Shown piece by piece: positions 9,481-18,466 of a stretch of DNA of 64,000 nucleotides; the stretch's first letter is position 1; the number at the start of each line of letters is the position of its first letter. A program made the translations under genes and the position numbers. The notes below the pieces were generated by a model. That model saw only the letters and a list, made by a program, of their open reading frames with translations, ran no database searches and had not been told where the DNA came from. Source of the stretch: Muribaculaceae bacterium Isolate-037 (Harlan) (lineage in GTDB: Bacteria; Bacteroidota; Bacteroidia; Bacteroidales; Muribaculaceae); the NCBI GenBank assembly GCA_003762615.1, contig RIAZ01000009.1, positions 62,001 through 126,000 of the forward strand. The letters are read 5' to 3'.

Positions 9481-10224
9481 TTACAATAGATGATTGTCGC
9501 GGATAAAGCGGTCTAAATCATCTACTTTGTATTCGTAGTAATTGCGGTTGGCATTACGTCTATAAACACGTCTTTCAATGATGCCATTTTGACCGGCTAT
9601 ATTTATCACTTCCTCTTTGCAGCCACAATAAAGAGCTGCCGTATCAAGGGGTAGCCATTTTCCCTCATCCTTTACCACTTCATCGGGATTGGTGCCGGGT
9701 GTATAGTATTCACCATTCATGCGCGGCTCCTTACCTTTTCCATAAGATTGAAAGAAAAGGATTGATGACCTGATGGCAGCTCTTTCGCGCATCTCATCTT
9801 CCGGGGTTATAAGGAAGCCAAGAACATTCTTGACCTTTGTTTTTGTTGGTCGAGTGATTGCCGGCATAGGCTTTGGAATCTCAACCTGAACAGGCGTTGA
9901 GGGCGTGATGGGTTCTGACTCCTTAACTGGTGTCTGCTTGTGAGCAAGCCGTCTGCTCATAGGAATCTTCTGAACTGCATTTATTATCAGATTCACAGTC
10001 ACATCACCACCCTGCATCAGTTGAATCCATTTCTGCACAAGTTTTGTCGTTCCGCTTTCAGAATAGTCTATTTCAGGGGCGATTTCCCGGACCGAATATC
10101 CATTCAGGGTTATCTGCACACCGGCATAGAGCATCGCCCTATAAGCCTTTCTCTTTATCCCCGTCATTCTATTATATTGACGTTGTGCCTTTTTGTCGAT
10201 GATGTCAATTATGGTCTTTTCCAT
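9481..10224 (-). CDS. putative DNA-binding phage protein with two HTH-like ends
   Basis: 247 residues. The N-terminal third holds a resolvase-like helix-turn-helix pattern (GYSVREIAPEIDYSESGTTK). The middle is Pro/Thr-rich and probably disordered. The last 60 residues (WLPLDTAALYCGCKEEV up to DDLDRFIRDNHLL) resemble an excisionase or MerR-like winged helix. I know no named family for the whole protein. It belongs to the early operon and could be a late-gene regulator. The 95-bp gap to the ThyX-like gene holds an ORF fragment without a usable ATG. Confidence 0.55.
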   Translation of the reverse strand: MEKTIIDIIDKKAQRQYNRMTGIKRKAYRAMLYAGVQITLNGYSVREIAPEIDYSESGTTKLVQKWIQLMQGGDVTVNLIINAVQKIPMSRRLAHKQTPVKESEPITPSTPVQVEIPKPMPAITRPTKTKVKNVLGFLITPEDEMRERAAIRSSILFFQSYGKGKEPRMNGEYYTPGTNPDEVVKDEGKWLPLDTAALYCGCKEEVINIAGQNGIIERRVYRRNANRNYYEYKVDDLDRFIRDNHLL

Positions 10225-10244
10225 ATCGTTTATGAAGTTGGGTA

Positions 10245-11057
10245 TTATAACATTGCATTTATCATTGCGCTGGCTTTATTAGCCATTACGCTTACACATA
10301 GTTTGGTCTGGTCATTGGGCTCAATGGGATATTGATTCTTTATGCCCATACAAACCGATTTTATTGCCGTCAGTCTTGCATCGCCATGATTCCGGCACGG
10401 CATACCGAGTTTTTCGGCGATACGCTTGTTTACCTGTCGGTCGAAGTCTTCCACATAGTCAATGAAAGCTATGATGATATTGGCGTAACAGAAGACACTT
10501 TCGTGCTTGACGCGCCCATGATACTTGAGAATCTGATTTCCGAAAGTGAAAAACATCAGTGTCAGATTGCCTCCGCAGCTTTCAAGATATTCATCGCGCT
10601 GGGCAAGAAACTTCTGAAATACCTTTGGTGGCATTTCTTTTTCAAGGGAATCCATATATTCCTTTCTGATTTCTTTGAGTCGACGTGTCTGCTTCTTGTA
10701 TTCTGAAAGCCGGTTATCCCTTGCATACGCTACAAGCAAGTCAAGATAATAGACCACGCATTGCGTTATGAAGTGAGGGATGTACGCCATTTTAAGGGAT
10801 TCTTTGCGTTCAAATAGATTCAGAAATTCTTCCGTTGACAGGTCACGCTCCTGCATTGGCTCACGCTGCTTAACTTGTATCCCGGTAAACAGAGTCGTAG
10901 ATTCTAAATGGGGGGGGGTAAATTGAATCTTGTCGATATTGAGTTCCTGATTCTGCATCATCTCCCTTACCCTTATACTGTCAAGTTCTGCCATCTGACC
11001 CTGATAACCTGAAAGCATATCAAAAGAGGGATAGTTGCTGATTTTGGGGTATTTCAT
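10245..11057 (-). CDS. hypothetical phage protein containing a C9 coding tract
   Basis: A 270-residue protein of unknown family, mixed helical, with no signal peptide or membrane segment and no motif I can name. Codons for FTPPHLE run through nine consecutive C residues on the coding strand (10910-10918), so a one-base slip would truncate the protein near residue 50. Its start overlaps the methyltransferase C-terminal ORF by 38 bases. Confidence 0.6.
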   Translation of the reverse strand: MKYPKISNYPSFDMLSGYQGQMAELDSIRVREMMQNQELNIDKIQFTPPHLESTTLFTGIQVKQREPMQERDLSTEEFLNLFERKESLKMAYIPHFITQCVVYYLDLLVAYARDNRLSEYKKQTRRLKEIRKEYMDSLEKEMPPKVFQKFLAQRDEYLESCGGNLTLMFFTFGNQILKYHGRVKHESVFCYANIIIAFIDYVEDFDRQVNKRIAEKLGMPCRNHGDARLTAIKSVCMGIKNQYPIEPNDQTKLCVSVMANKASAMINAML

Positions 11058-12024
11058 TTGTGAAGAGATTTTTGAAGATGTGGTAAAGGCAAGCGACTAC
11101 GATTGAATTACCTGCTAATTTGTAATGCTGGGATTTTGAAATGCCTGATGCAAGCAGACGGTCGATATTCTCTTCCGGCATATCCATTAGGCGATAACAT
11201 TCACGCGGAGTCAGCTTTCGGATGCGAAAACGGGTTTGTGTGCCTAATTTCTTATGCACACCTCTGACAGCACGTTCTATGAAGCGTGTTTCATAATCCC
11301 TTGCTTCCTCTTTGCCTTTATGAAGTTCGTGCAATGATGCCCATAAATCAGGATTGAGTGTCACACCCACTTCTTTTGAATATGAAGCAGTGGCGATGAT
11401 ATGCAACTTTTCAGCCGTATGTGTGATTATAAAAGACATCTTTTGCCGTGTCGCTTCCATTACAAGATGCGGAGATTTATAATCCGTACTTAGAAGAGTG
11501 GGAGAAGATTCAGATGACGGCATAAACTTTCCGTAATTCTTGCGAGGGTCTGCCATAACCATAGGATTGCTTGGGTTAGGCAATTTCACAAAGTTGTTAT
11601 GTTCCCATGCACTTGATGTTATGGATGGCGAAACGTCGCCTACATCGCCACCCGGACGATTCCATGGCATAAGGCAGATGATAGATGGGTCTTCTGATTC
11701 AAAGACCATAGAATCTTTCTGAACGGTAGTCAAGGCATTGGCAATATCATCGCCAATTTCCACTTCTTGACGATAAGCACCCTCAGTGCCACGTCTTCGC
11801 ATTGCACAAGACTTAGCAGTTGACTGTTTCGGCATACCTTTGTCAAAGTTAAGGATTCCGTCTTCAATTTGTCGTTTCATTTCTTCTGTTGGATTGTCGA
11901 TTGTTAAGATGCCGGTCATAGGGAAATTTCCATCAATCAGATTGCTCGCGCACATCGCGCCATAACGAGTAGTGATTGTATAGGCCAATCCGTTGTCGGC
12001 TGTGTTGAAAGGTATCTGTTCCAT
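11020..12024 (-). CDS. C-terminal part of DNA (cytosine-5) methyltransferase
   Basis: 334 residues. The C-terminal 60 carry motifs IX and X of m5C methyltransferases (RIRKLTPRECYRLMDMPE, then HYKLAGNSIVVACLYHIF). The N-terminal part continues the run of target-domain-like repeats of the upstream ORFs (GLAYTITTRYG, DVGDVSPSITSS). It lacks motifs I-VIII, which are in the ORF at 12483-13616. It overlaps the middle ORF in another frame, so it is either the product of a frameshifted single gene or a separate subunit. Split m5C enzymes that work as two chains are known (M.AquI, M.EcoHK31I). Confidence 0.75.
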   Translation of the reverse strand: MEQIPFNTADNGLAYTITTRYGAMCASNLIDGNFPMTGILTIDNPTEEMKRQIEDGILNFDKGMPKQSTAKSCAMRRRGTEGAYRQEVEIGDDIANALTTVQKDSMVFESEDPSIICLMPWNRPGGDVGDVSPSITSSAWEHNNFVKLPNPSNPMVMADPRKNYGKFMPSSESSPTLLSTDYKSPHLVMEATRQKMSFIITHTAEKLHIIATASYSKEVGVTLNPDLWASLHELHKGKEEARDYETRFIERAVRGVHKKLGTQTRFRIRKLTPRECYRLMDMPEENIDRLLASGISKSQHYKLAGNSIVVACLYHIFKNLFTNEIPQNQQLSLF

Positions 12025-12452
12025 TGATAGTGCATATTTGCGCTATCAATGGTCGTTCTGAGTGTTCCGGCTACGTTTGGATTAACACCCTTGTTGTAGG
12101 TATCAATCCAAAGACCATCCATAAATGGGATTTGACCATCTTCAAGCATTTCTTTCAGGCGTGAGTTCATTACGTTTTCTTCCATTGTCATTATCAGCGG
12201 CATCGAATTACCTCCAGTCGGAGTTGTCAGTGTTGGCGATATACCACAAGGGTCATAAACCCTGCCATTGGTGGGATTCTTTTCCTTGTCATAAATCTGT
12301 GCAACTTGAATGAGCTGATTCATATCTTCATTTTTAATTTTTTCTATCACGAAAGCCGGGTAGCCATGATTATCCATAATGGTTGGAGATATTCCATTAG
12401 GGTCAAATACGTTTCCGGCACGATGTCCTGACGGCATTATATTACCTATCAA
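11937..12452 (-). CDS. middle part of the cytosine methyltransferase: repeat region
   Basis: 171 residues made mostly of repeats of the type NVFDPNGISPT and RVYDPCGISPTLTT, each followed by a Gly and a Pro-hydrophobic segment. These match the repeats at the end of the upstream ORF. The apparent start is TTG; the reading frame is in fact open upstream to the TAA of the ORF at 12483-13616, in the same frame. A G8 homopolymer (12462-12469) lies inside that open stretch. At its 3' end the frame is lost relative to the C-terminal ORF (overlap 11937-12024). It has no catalytic motif of its own. Confidence 0.55.
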   Translation of the reverse strand: MIGNIMPSGHRAGNVFDPNGISPTIMDNHGYPAFVIEKIKNEDMNQLIQVAQIYDKEKNPTNGRVYDPCGISPTLTTPTGGNSMPLIMTMEENVMNSRLKEMLEDGQIPFMDGLWIDTYNKGVNPNVAGTLRTTIDSANMHYQWNRYLSTQPTTDWPIQSLLVMARCARAI

Positions 12453-12482
12453 GACTATTTCGGGGGGGGTAAATGGCGATTT

Positions 12483-13616
12483 TTAATCATTATCTTGATT
12501 GTTTGGGTATTCGGTAACACAAGGATGCCACCCGGTAGTCAGTGCGGTTGCTATTCCATTACTGTCATATACCCGGTCATGGATACTCGGTTGTTTTCCT
12601 GTTTCATCCTTTGAGTTCAGACAAATTGTTTTGGGTGGGGTATTTACTAATACTTTAGGGCAGTTTCCGTGTCCGCTTGTATGTGTCGGTGCTATGCCAT
12701 CTGCATCCACGATTTTTCCGTCCTGTGAATTGTTCATTTTACCCACAACGATAATCCCATCTTCATTCTCTGATGTAAGTGTCAGTTTCTCGTTGCCCAT
12801 AATTGCCTGTGATTGTTCCGCAATACCCCCGGTTTGGAAGTTCGTCTTGAAGCCACAACCCTCTGCTTGCTTGCGCTCGCAATGGTCGATTATTGCCTGA
12901 ATCTTTTCATCAGACAGATAGTAGCTCTCATCCACGTCTGTTTCCAATACGTGCTTGAGGCGGCGGTCTAACTTGAATGGTTTGGGGAAATAGTATATGG
13001 CTTCGCCTAAGATACTGACCATAAAGACGCGCTCGCGGTTCTGCGGCACACCATAATCTTTTGCGTTCAGTACCTGATAGTGATTTGAATAACCGAGGTT
13101 TTCCAAGTATTTTGCCCATTTCTTGAAATCGGGCATAAATTTGTCGCTGACGAGTGCCTTGACGTTTTCCATCAAGAGATATTTGGGGCGTTTCAATTCT
13201 ATTGCCCTTGCGCACTCCCATAGAAGTGATGAACGGGTTCCAGACCCCTCGGCAAGTCCTTTCTGCAACCCGGCATTGCTGATGTCGGTGCAGGGAAATG
13301 AATAGGTAAAAAGATTGAAATCCGGGACTTCCTCCCAGTTTATAAGTGTAATATCCCCATAGTTGGGATACTTTTCTACAAGTTCTTTCGGTGGTTGATA
13401 CCCCCCCCGGATTACATTTTCCAAGTCAAAAACCGTATCACAACGCGAGGTAAGTTCAGGGTCACGCGCTGCATAATAGGCTTTGATGGCGGTTGGGTCT
13501 ATCTCGCTGATGCCTACGACTTCATAATCCAGTCCTATGTCTTGTTTGAGTTTTTCCAATGCCATAGACTGACTGCCATATCCGGCAAAGGCTTCAAATA
13601 CTGTTATCTTCTCCAT
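12483..13616 (-). CDS. DNA (cytosine-5) methyltransferase, catalytic N-terminal part
   Basis: 377 residues. Motif I is FEAFAGYGSQ, motif IV is FTYSFPCTDIS with the catalytic Cys, motif VI is KYLLMENVKAL and motif VIII is QNRERVFMVSI. It transfers a methyl group from SAM to C5 of cytosine, probably to protect phage DNA from host restriction. After about residue 260 come repeats of the type GKIVDADGIAPTHTSG and RVYDSNGIATALTTG, where the target recognition domain is expected. The chain stops at TAA 12483-12485 before motifs IX-X. The ORF itself contains a C8 tract (13401-13408). It overlaps the adjacent methylase fragment by 23 bases. Confidence 0.9.
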   Translation of the reverse strand: MEKITVFEAFAGYGSQSMALEKLKQDIGLDYEVVGISEIDPTAIKAYYAARDPELTSRCDTVFDLENVIRGGYQPPKELVEKYPNYGDITLINWEEVPDFNLFTYSFPCTDISNAGLQKGLAEGSGTRSSLLWECARAIELKRPKYLLMENVKALVSDKFMPDFKKWAKYLENLGYSNHYQVLNAKDYGVPQNRERVFMVSILGEAIYYFPKPFKLDRRLKHVLETDVDESYYLSDEKIQAIIDHCERKQAEGCGFKTNFQTGGIAEQSQAIMGNEKLTLTSENEDGIIVVGKMNNSQDGKIVDADGIAPTHTSGHGNCPKVLVNTPPKTICLNSKDETGKQPSIHDRVYDSNGIATALTTGWHPCVTEYPNNQDND

Positions 13617-13938
13617 TTTGGTCTTCGTTGAAAAGGTTATATTGGGTGAATATCTTATCTCCCCTACGGGTTACGCCCATACATTCCTGCTTGAATCTAT
13701 CTTCTTGCGCTGAAAAATATTCAGGGTCAATTTCACAACCGATGAAATCCAATCCCATCTGATAGGCAGCGATACGACTGCTTCCACTGCCTAAATGGGT
13801 GTCAAGTATTAAATCACCGGGGTTTGCAAAGTTTCTGAATATCCAGCCATATAATGCTACCGGCTTTTGGGTCGGATGTATGCGAGTTTCCTTTACGTTC
13901 TGACGTGCTGCGCTATATCTGAATTGCGGAGCGGTCAA
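13594..13938 (-). pseudogene. C-terminal half of a DNA N-4/N-6 methyltransferase (frameshifted)
   Basis: 114 residues carrying HPTQKPVALYGWIFRNFANP and the SAM-binding motif DTHLGSGSSRIAAY followed by GCEIDPEYF, which is the second half of a beta-class amino methyltransferase. The first half is in the ORF 13913-14284 in another frame. Skipping one base near 13920-13925 would join FDRSA to QFRYSAAR in one chain, so this looks like a single-base frameshift. The apparent start codon is TTG, inside the shifted region. Confidence 0.75.
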
Positions 13939-14284
13939 AGGTTGTCAACGCAAGTTCACACATAGCGAAAGACAGTGCTTCCGGCTGTTCCTTATCCCAC
14001 ACAATCCAGCATTTTGAATTGATGGGGATACGTTCAATGAAATGGTTTGCACCGAAAATGATGGCGTTCTTGCTGACTCTTAAAAGCTCTTGAAAAAATT
14101 CCGTTGATGGGGCTTGTTTATCCCAAGCCTTATATTGTCGGCCTTTTTCCTTAATCAATCTGCCACTTGAGCAAATGTCGATTCCGTAAGGGCAATCACA
14201 TAGGGCAAGGTCAACGCTTTTGTCTGCCATCGATTTCAGTAATTCAAAGCTATCGCCAAGAATGATGTTACTTTTGGGGTTCAT
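13913..14284 (-). pseudogene. N-terminal half of a DNA N-4/N-6 methyltransferase (frameshifted)
   Basis: The ATG at 14284 is preferred because translation from the far upstream start would overlap the neighbouring gene by 86 bases. The product begins MNPKSNIILGDSFELLKSM and holds the catalytic motif IV as CDCPYGID, a variant of DPPY. Without the SAM-binding half (13594-13938) it should be inactive as a single chain. Together the two give about 235 residues, normal for this class. Both flanking genes are methyltransferases too. Confidence 0.75.
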
Positions 14285-15104
14285 CCTGAAAGAGTGTTGA
14301 TTGTTTATGTTGTTTTCCTTTTGCCCTTTTCGCGTCCAAGTCGGCAACATCAAACATCGACAAAGGAGGGTTATAGGTGTTCAGAAGATTGATTGCATCC
14401 GCATGAAAATTCTTCTTTATTTCAAATCCGTAAGCCCTACGTCCACACATTCGGGCTGCGAGCAATGTAGTTCCACTGCCGGCGCACGGGTCAATGACAA
14501 CATCGCCGGGGTCTGTGAAGATACGGATAAGTTGCTCAAGCAACGGCACTGATTTCTGCGTAGGATGAATTTTTGGTGTCTTCGTATCACGCGGACAATC
14601 CATACAGTTGAAAACCATTCGCCCATCATTGTTGAATTTGGGGAGTTTATCACGATAAAGCAAAATGCCATACTCACAATTACCGACAATCTTCATATTT
14701 GCCTTGAGTACTTGTGGCGAATAGTTCTTACGAAAAACCAATGGTATATAATTCTTGAAACCGTAGCGTTCCCCTAATTCAATGAAATACATCTGCTGAT
14801 TGAACGCACAAAAGATAATCATGCAAGGTGCTTTCCCGGTTTCCTTTGGCTCTTTTACAAGCATTTGCGAACAAAAGTGCATGAACTCAGCCGGGCGAAA
14901 ATCCTTATCGGTATCAAAGAATTGCTTACCAGCTAATTCACTTTCACCATTCTTGTTATCCCCATCCTTATACCATTTCGGATTAGAGGCGTATGCGTTG
15001 TTTCCAAGATTGTATGGCACATCTGCAATGATTAACTGCGCTTTGGGTATGCCATAACCCTTGAAGTTCTGAAAATGGTCATTAAAAAGTTCTATATCTT
15101 TCAT
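14268..15104 (-). CDS. DNA N-6 adenine / N-4 cytosine methyltransferase
   Basis: 278 residues, apparently intact. Motif IV is ADVPYNLG near residue 28 (variant of DPPY), followed by a target region and then HPTQKSVPLLEQLIRIF and motif I DPCAGSGTTLLAARMCG. The order IV then I marks the beta class. It methylates an exocyclic amino group in DNA using SAM. No restriction gene is next to it, so it is likely an orphan phage methylase for protection or regulation. It overlaps the next gene by 17 bases. Confidence 0.85.
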   Translation of the reverse strand: MKDIELFNDHFQNFKGYGIPKAQLIIADVPYNLGNNAYASNPKWYKDGDNKNGESELAGKQFFDTDKDFRPAEFMHFCSQMLVKEPKETGKAPCMIIFCAFNQQMYFIELGERYGFKNYIPLVFRKNYSPQVLKANMKIVGNCEYGILLYRDKLPKFNNDGRMVFNCMDCPRDTKTPKIHPTQKSVPLLEQLIRIFTDPGDVVIDPCAGSGTTLLAARMCGRRAYGFEIKKNFHADAINLLNTYNPPLSMFDVADLDAKRAKGKQHKQSTLFQDEPQK

Positions 15105-15115
15105 TTGTTTTTGAT

Positions 15116-17005
15116 TTAGAATGGTAATGGTTCATCTGGGTCAGTCGGCCCAAATGGGAAATCCGGGTCAGGATTATATGTTGTCTGGGAGAAAGGTGTT
15201 AATGGTGGCGAACTTGGCAGATTATTCCACGGCAATTCTATCTGAGTCTGAGGTATGGTGATTTCATCATTCTGCTTCTGCTTTATCATATCTACCATAT
15301 CAGCTTTGAAATTCACGACTATACCATCGCTTTGCTTCCACGGTATATATCTACCATTGATGACGTTGAACTTGAAAGTAGCATCACCCGGCTGACCGAG
15401 ATGTCTGAACTTTACCTTTTCCACCCTTACAAGCGTGTAGTTCTTACTTTCATCACGCTCGCGATGCACAATGATACCATAATCAGCCTTGTTGAAAAAG
15501 TTAGCCGAACCATTGATGTCATACATAGTAGGGATTCCACCGTTTCCGTTATCCTTGCGCACTTTTGTGGGGTGTGCCATCAACACAAAAAGAATGTCGT
15601 TCTGGATTGCGAAAGATGACATCCGGTCAAGAACCCGTGATATGTATTGGGTTTCCGATTCGCGGCTGGATTGCTCATGCTCTATTCGGTTGAATGGGTC
15701 AAGAACGAAGATTCTTATGCCCCTGCGTCTTACAAGATATTTAGCCTTTGCCAGAATGTTGTCTATTGTATATCCGTCTTCCGGCATAACATGAAAGAAG
15801 TTATCCCGATAATAAGACTTGGCATTTGAGTACTGGTCTAGAGTGATATTCTCATCACTGTTAGAATAGGCTTGCAGTTTCTTTCCACATAACTTTTCAA
15901 TCAATTTGACGGCATGATATTCCATCGGCATATTCTCCGGTGAGAAGAAACCGACCTTGAAATCGTAAAGAATATTCAGACGCACACACATCTCGTCGAT
16001 AAATTCCGATTTACCGCTACCCGGTATGCCGGTCACGATAGCGAGTCGCTTGGTTTCAAAGCTGATTAAAGCATCAAGATTGGGATGACCTACAAGAAAA
16101 CCCTTTTTCAGACCATTTTTATAGATTGAGTCAAGTTCCTCCTCGTAATCATTCAGCGAGAATACTCCATCTACCTTTACTTCCTTTGCATCACGAAGAC
16201 ACTTCTCAAGACTTTCCTTACCGTATTTTTGTAGATGTTCGTTGGCATCCTTACAATCATCGCCATAAGTTATCACTCGGCATCGTTCTGCACCAAATCT
16301 ACGAATAAGTTCATCGCGAAGTTGCAGTCCTTTAGTATCGGTATCTGTGGCTATATCGATTGTTTCCTTATCTTCAAACCATCCATCAATGAAGTCATCA
16401 AGATATGATAGATTACTATTCGCTCCATTGGGTACGCTTATGCAATTTGCCTTTCCGATTTCCACGAATGAAAGGCAATCCATCTCGCCCTCAGTGATAA
16501 TGCACTCGCTTTCACCGGTGATGGCATCAAGATTGTAAGGTATCAGTTCCGCACCGCTTTCAAGCATAAAATCCTTTTGCCCTGTGCGATACTTAACGTT
16601 GATAAGTTCGCCATTCAGATAATAGTTGAATTGTACGGTATTCATCTTCTTACCTTTCTGAGGCATGAAATGTTCACCCTCATTTATTTTCATTTTCTTG
16701 AGGGTGCTTTCCGAAATACCACGACTATTGAACCAATCAACTAATTTGCGTGAAAGTGTGGTGATGGGGCGTGGTGTTGGTCTGCGGTATTCTTTCTTCG
16801 GAGCATCATGCGACCTTTCACCAACGTGAATAGTTCCGCTCCAGCTACAATAATGGCAGTGCCATACGCCCTTATCCAAGTCAACGGATAAACTTTTATC
16901 TCGCTTATTCTTCCGTTGCTCATGGCATTTAGGGCATATCATTTTTATCTTGCCGCTATTGCGTCCATATGGGATGTCTATACCAAAGTCGCTATAAGAT
17001 TTCAT
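15116..17005 (-). CDS. phage DNA primase-helicase
   Basis: A T7 gp4-type replicative protein of about 629 residues. From the N-terminus there is a zinc finger (CPKCHE and CHYCSW), a TOPRIM primase core (ITEGEMD and IATDTD), and a RecA-like helicase with Walker A GIPGSGKSEF and Walker B RIFVLDPFN. It unwinds DNA at the phage fork and makes primers. ATG 17005 is chosen over the ORF start at 17056 because it clears the upstream gene and has GGAG 12 bases before it. The C-terminus is Pro-rich and acidic and may bind partners. Confidence 0.92.
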   Translation of the reverse strand: MKSYSDFGIDIPYGRNSGKIKMICPKCHEQRKNKRDKSLSVDLDKGVWHCHYCSWSGTIHVGERSHDAPKKEYRRPTPRPITTLSRKLVDWFNSRGISESTLKKMKINEGEHFMPQKGKKMNTVQFNYYLNGELINVKYRTGQKDFMLESGAELIPYNLDAITGESECIITEGEMDCLSFVEIGKANCISVPNGANSNLSYLDDFIDGWFEDKETIDIATDTDTKGLQLRDELIRRFGAERCRVITYGDDCKDANEHLQKYGKESLEKCLRDAKEVKVDGVFSLNDYEEELDSIYKNGLKKGFLVGHPNLDALISFETKRLAIVTGIPGSGKSEFIDEMCVRLNILYDFKVGFFSPENMPMEYHAVKLIEKLCGKKLQAYSNSDENITLDQYSNAKSYYRDNFFHVMPEDGYTIDNILAKAKYLVRRRGIRIFVLDPFNRIEHEQSSRESETQYISRVLDRMSSFAIQNDILFVLMAHPTKVRKDNGNGGIPTMYDINGSANFFNKADYGIIVHRERDESKNYTLVRVEKVKFRHLGQPGDATFKFNVINGRYIPWKQSDGIVVNFKADMVDMIKQKQNDEITIPQTQIELPWNNLPSSPPLTPFSQTTYNPDPDFPFGPTDPDEPLPF

Positions 17006-17013
17006 AGAGATTG

Positions 17014-17700
17014 TTACTCCTTGTCTTTGTTTTGTTCTTTTTGAATCATTTTCCAAATATCCTCAGTGCCACGCCTTGACATTCCTTTCAGTTCCACAAG
17101 ATTGAAAAGTTGTGCCACTCGGTCAACTGTTCTTGGGCCATAAAGACTGAGTATTCCGGATAATGAACTGTTGGTAGTTATAATTTTAGGGATGTCACTT
17201 CTGTTGTCGTAGATAGTATTTATCAGATGCGCCACAACGTTCAGTTTATTGCCTACGTGGTTTGTAGGGGCTATTTCAGTACCCAATTCATCAAAACCCA
17301 TAGGGATTGAATCAAACACCGAAAATCCGTCAGTGGCGTATGTTCCACAGAATGTTGGTACATTAACCCATTTAGGCTTTACACCCTCACCGCTATCCCG
17401 AAGCCAATACTTTGTGACGAATAGCAGGATGGCTTTCATCAGGGTGCTTTTGCCTGTACCGATATTGCCATATATCCACAATCCCTTTTCAGGATTATAT
17501 GCGCCTTTCTTATCACGGATGCACCAATGAAAGAGGTCGGTAACGACTTGCTTGTTTTTGTCATCCACAACGAAATCCTTGCAATATGACTTTATGCAGT
17601 CAAGAAACAACGCCTTAGTGGATTTGACTTCCGTCTGGCATCTTGAGGCCATTGTCGGCTGGAGATACACCATTTGGTTGATAAGGTCTATTGATTCCAT
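17014..17700 (-). CDS. DnaC-like helicase loader (AAA+ ATPase)
   Basis: 228 residues with Walker A YGNIGTGKSTL and Walker B GFDELGTE, then a sensor region (PKIITTNSSL) and an arginine-finger-like GPRTVDR. This is the DnaC/IstB-type ATPase that loads a replicative helicase on DNA. It lies between the DnaD-like protein and the primase-helicase, as in many phage replication modules. Its 5' end overlaps the DnaD-like gene by 86 bases. Confidence 0.85.
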   Translation of the reverse strand: MESIDLINQMVYLQPTMASRCQTEVKSTKALFLDCIKSYCKDFVVDDKNKQVVTDLFHWCIRDKKGAYNPEKGLWIYGNIGTGKSTLMKAILLFVTKYWLRDSGEGVKPKWVNVPTFCGTYATDGFSVFDSIPMGFDELGTEIAPTNHVGNKLNVVAHLINTIYDNRSDIPKIITTNSSLSGILSLYGPRTVDRVAQLFNLVELKGMSRRGTEDIWKMIQKEQNKDKE

Positions 17701-18454
17701 AGATGGGTTGTTTATTGGGTTGATATTCGGTTTCCCAGCAGCGGTTATTTATCCACGTCTGGAGATGCTTGATATATTCTTTTGGTGTTCCCCTTGTCTG
17801 TTCAGCATACGCCTTAGCCGCAGGGAGCAGAAGCGGGATTACATCGCGCCAGTCTTTATGTTTTCGCTTGAAATTTTCAAATTCCGTAGTCAATCCTCGC
17901 TTAGTGCCGGGATATGCTTTGCGAAAAGCATCAAAATCTTCTTTCGCCTTTTGGAGAGTTTTACTCTCTTTTTCCTCTTCTTCCATTCTTTCATTCTTAT
18001 CATTCTTTTTATTCTTATTATTATTGTTTGTGGCGGTTGGAGGGTCGGATTGAGGTATGTCTTGAGGTACGGTCTGACGGTTTTCTGTTGGCGGTTTGTT
18101 GGCGGTTTGTTGGTTGTAATTGTCCTCACCGCCTTGATAACTATCATAATTGCAAATAGTTATTAGTGAATGTTTGTTGGTTGTAACAATGACGATTTCA
18201 CCTGATGCCACTAACTTATCCAAACATTCACGTAATGCACCACGCTTGATGTCTATCCGTTCCATTATCTTAGCTTGAGAGGTCAGAAGCTGACCCCTCT
18301 TAACCTCAAATCCGTAGCAATATCCGTCTTTGTGGTTCGCGCTGATAAGTAGATGGATGAACACAGCCATCATATTAGGCACACCATACCATCGCCATTC
18401 CTTTATCTTACGATAAAGGCGTATCCAACCTATTTCGGATTGACTTGGGTTCAT
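17615..18454 (-). CDS. DnaD-like / phage replisome organiser protein
   Basis: 279 residues. The first 110 form a winged-helix-like domain (SQAKIMERIDIKRGALREC and LDKLVASGEIVIV). A low-complexity linker of Asn, Lys and Glu follows, then a helical C-terminal domain (FRKAYPGTKRGLTTEFENF, with AKAYAEQTRGTPKEYIKHL) typical of replication initiation proteins. It probably binds the phage origin and recruits the loader encoded next. The linker region is poor in codon diversity (runs of AAT/AAA). Confidence 0.75.
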   Translation of the reverse strand: MNPSQSEIGWIRLYRKIKEWRWYGVPNMMAVFIHLLISANHKDGYCYGFEVKRGQLLTSQAKIMERIDIKRGALRECLDKLVASGEIVIVTTNKHSLITICNYDSYQGGEDNYNQQTANKPPTENRQTVPQDIPQSDPPTATNNNNKNKKNDKNERMEEEEKESKTLQKAKEDFDAFRKAYPGTKRGLTTEFENFKRKHKDWRDVIPLLLPAAKAYAEQTRGTPKEYIKHLQTWINNRCWETEYQPNKQPIYGINRPYQPNGVSPADNGLKMPDGSQIH

Positions 18455-18466
18455 GGCGATGACTGA

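Noticed and set aside
11937-14284. Stop-codon reassignment as an explanation for the in-frame TAA codons
   Set aside because: All other genes in the prophage and host use TAA as a normal stop; a nonsense mutation or split gene is simpler.
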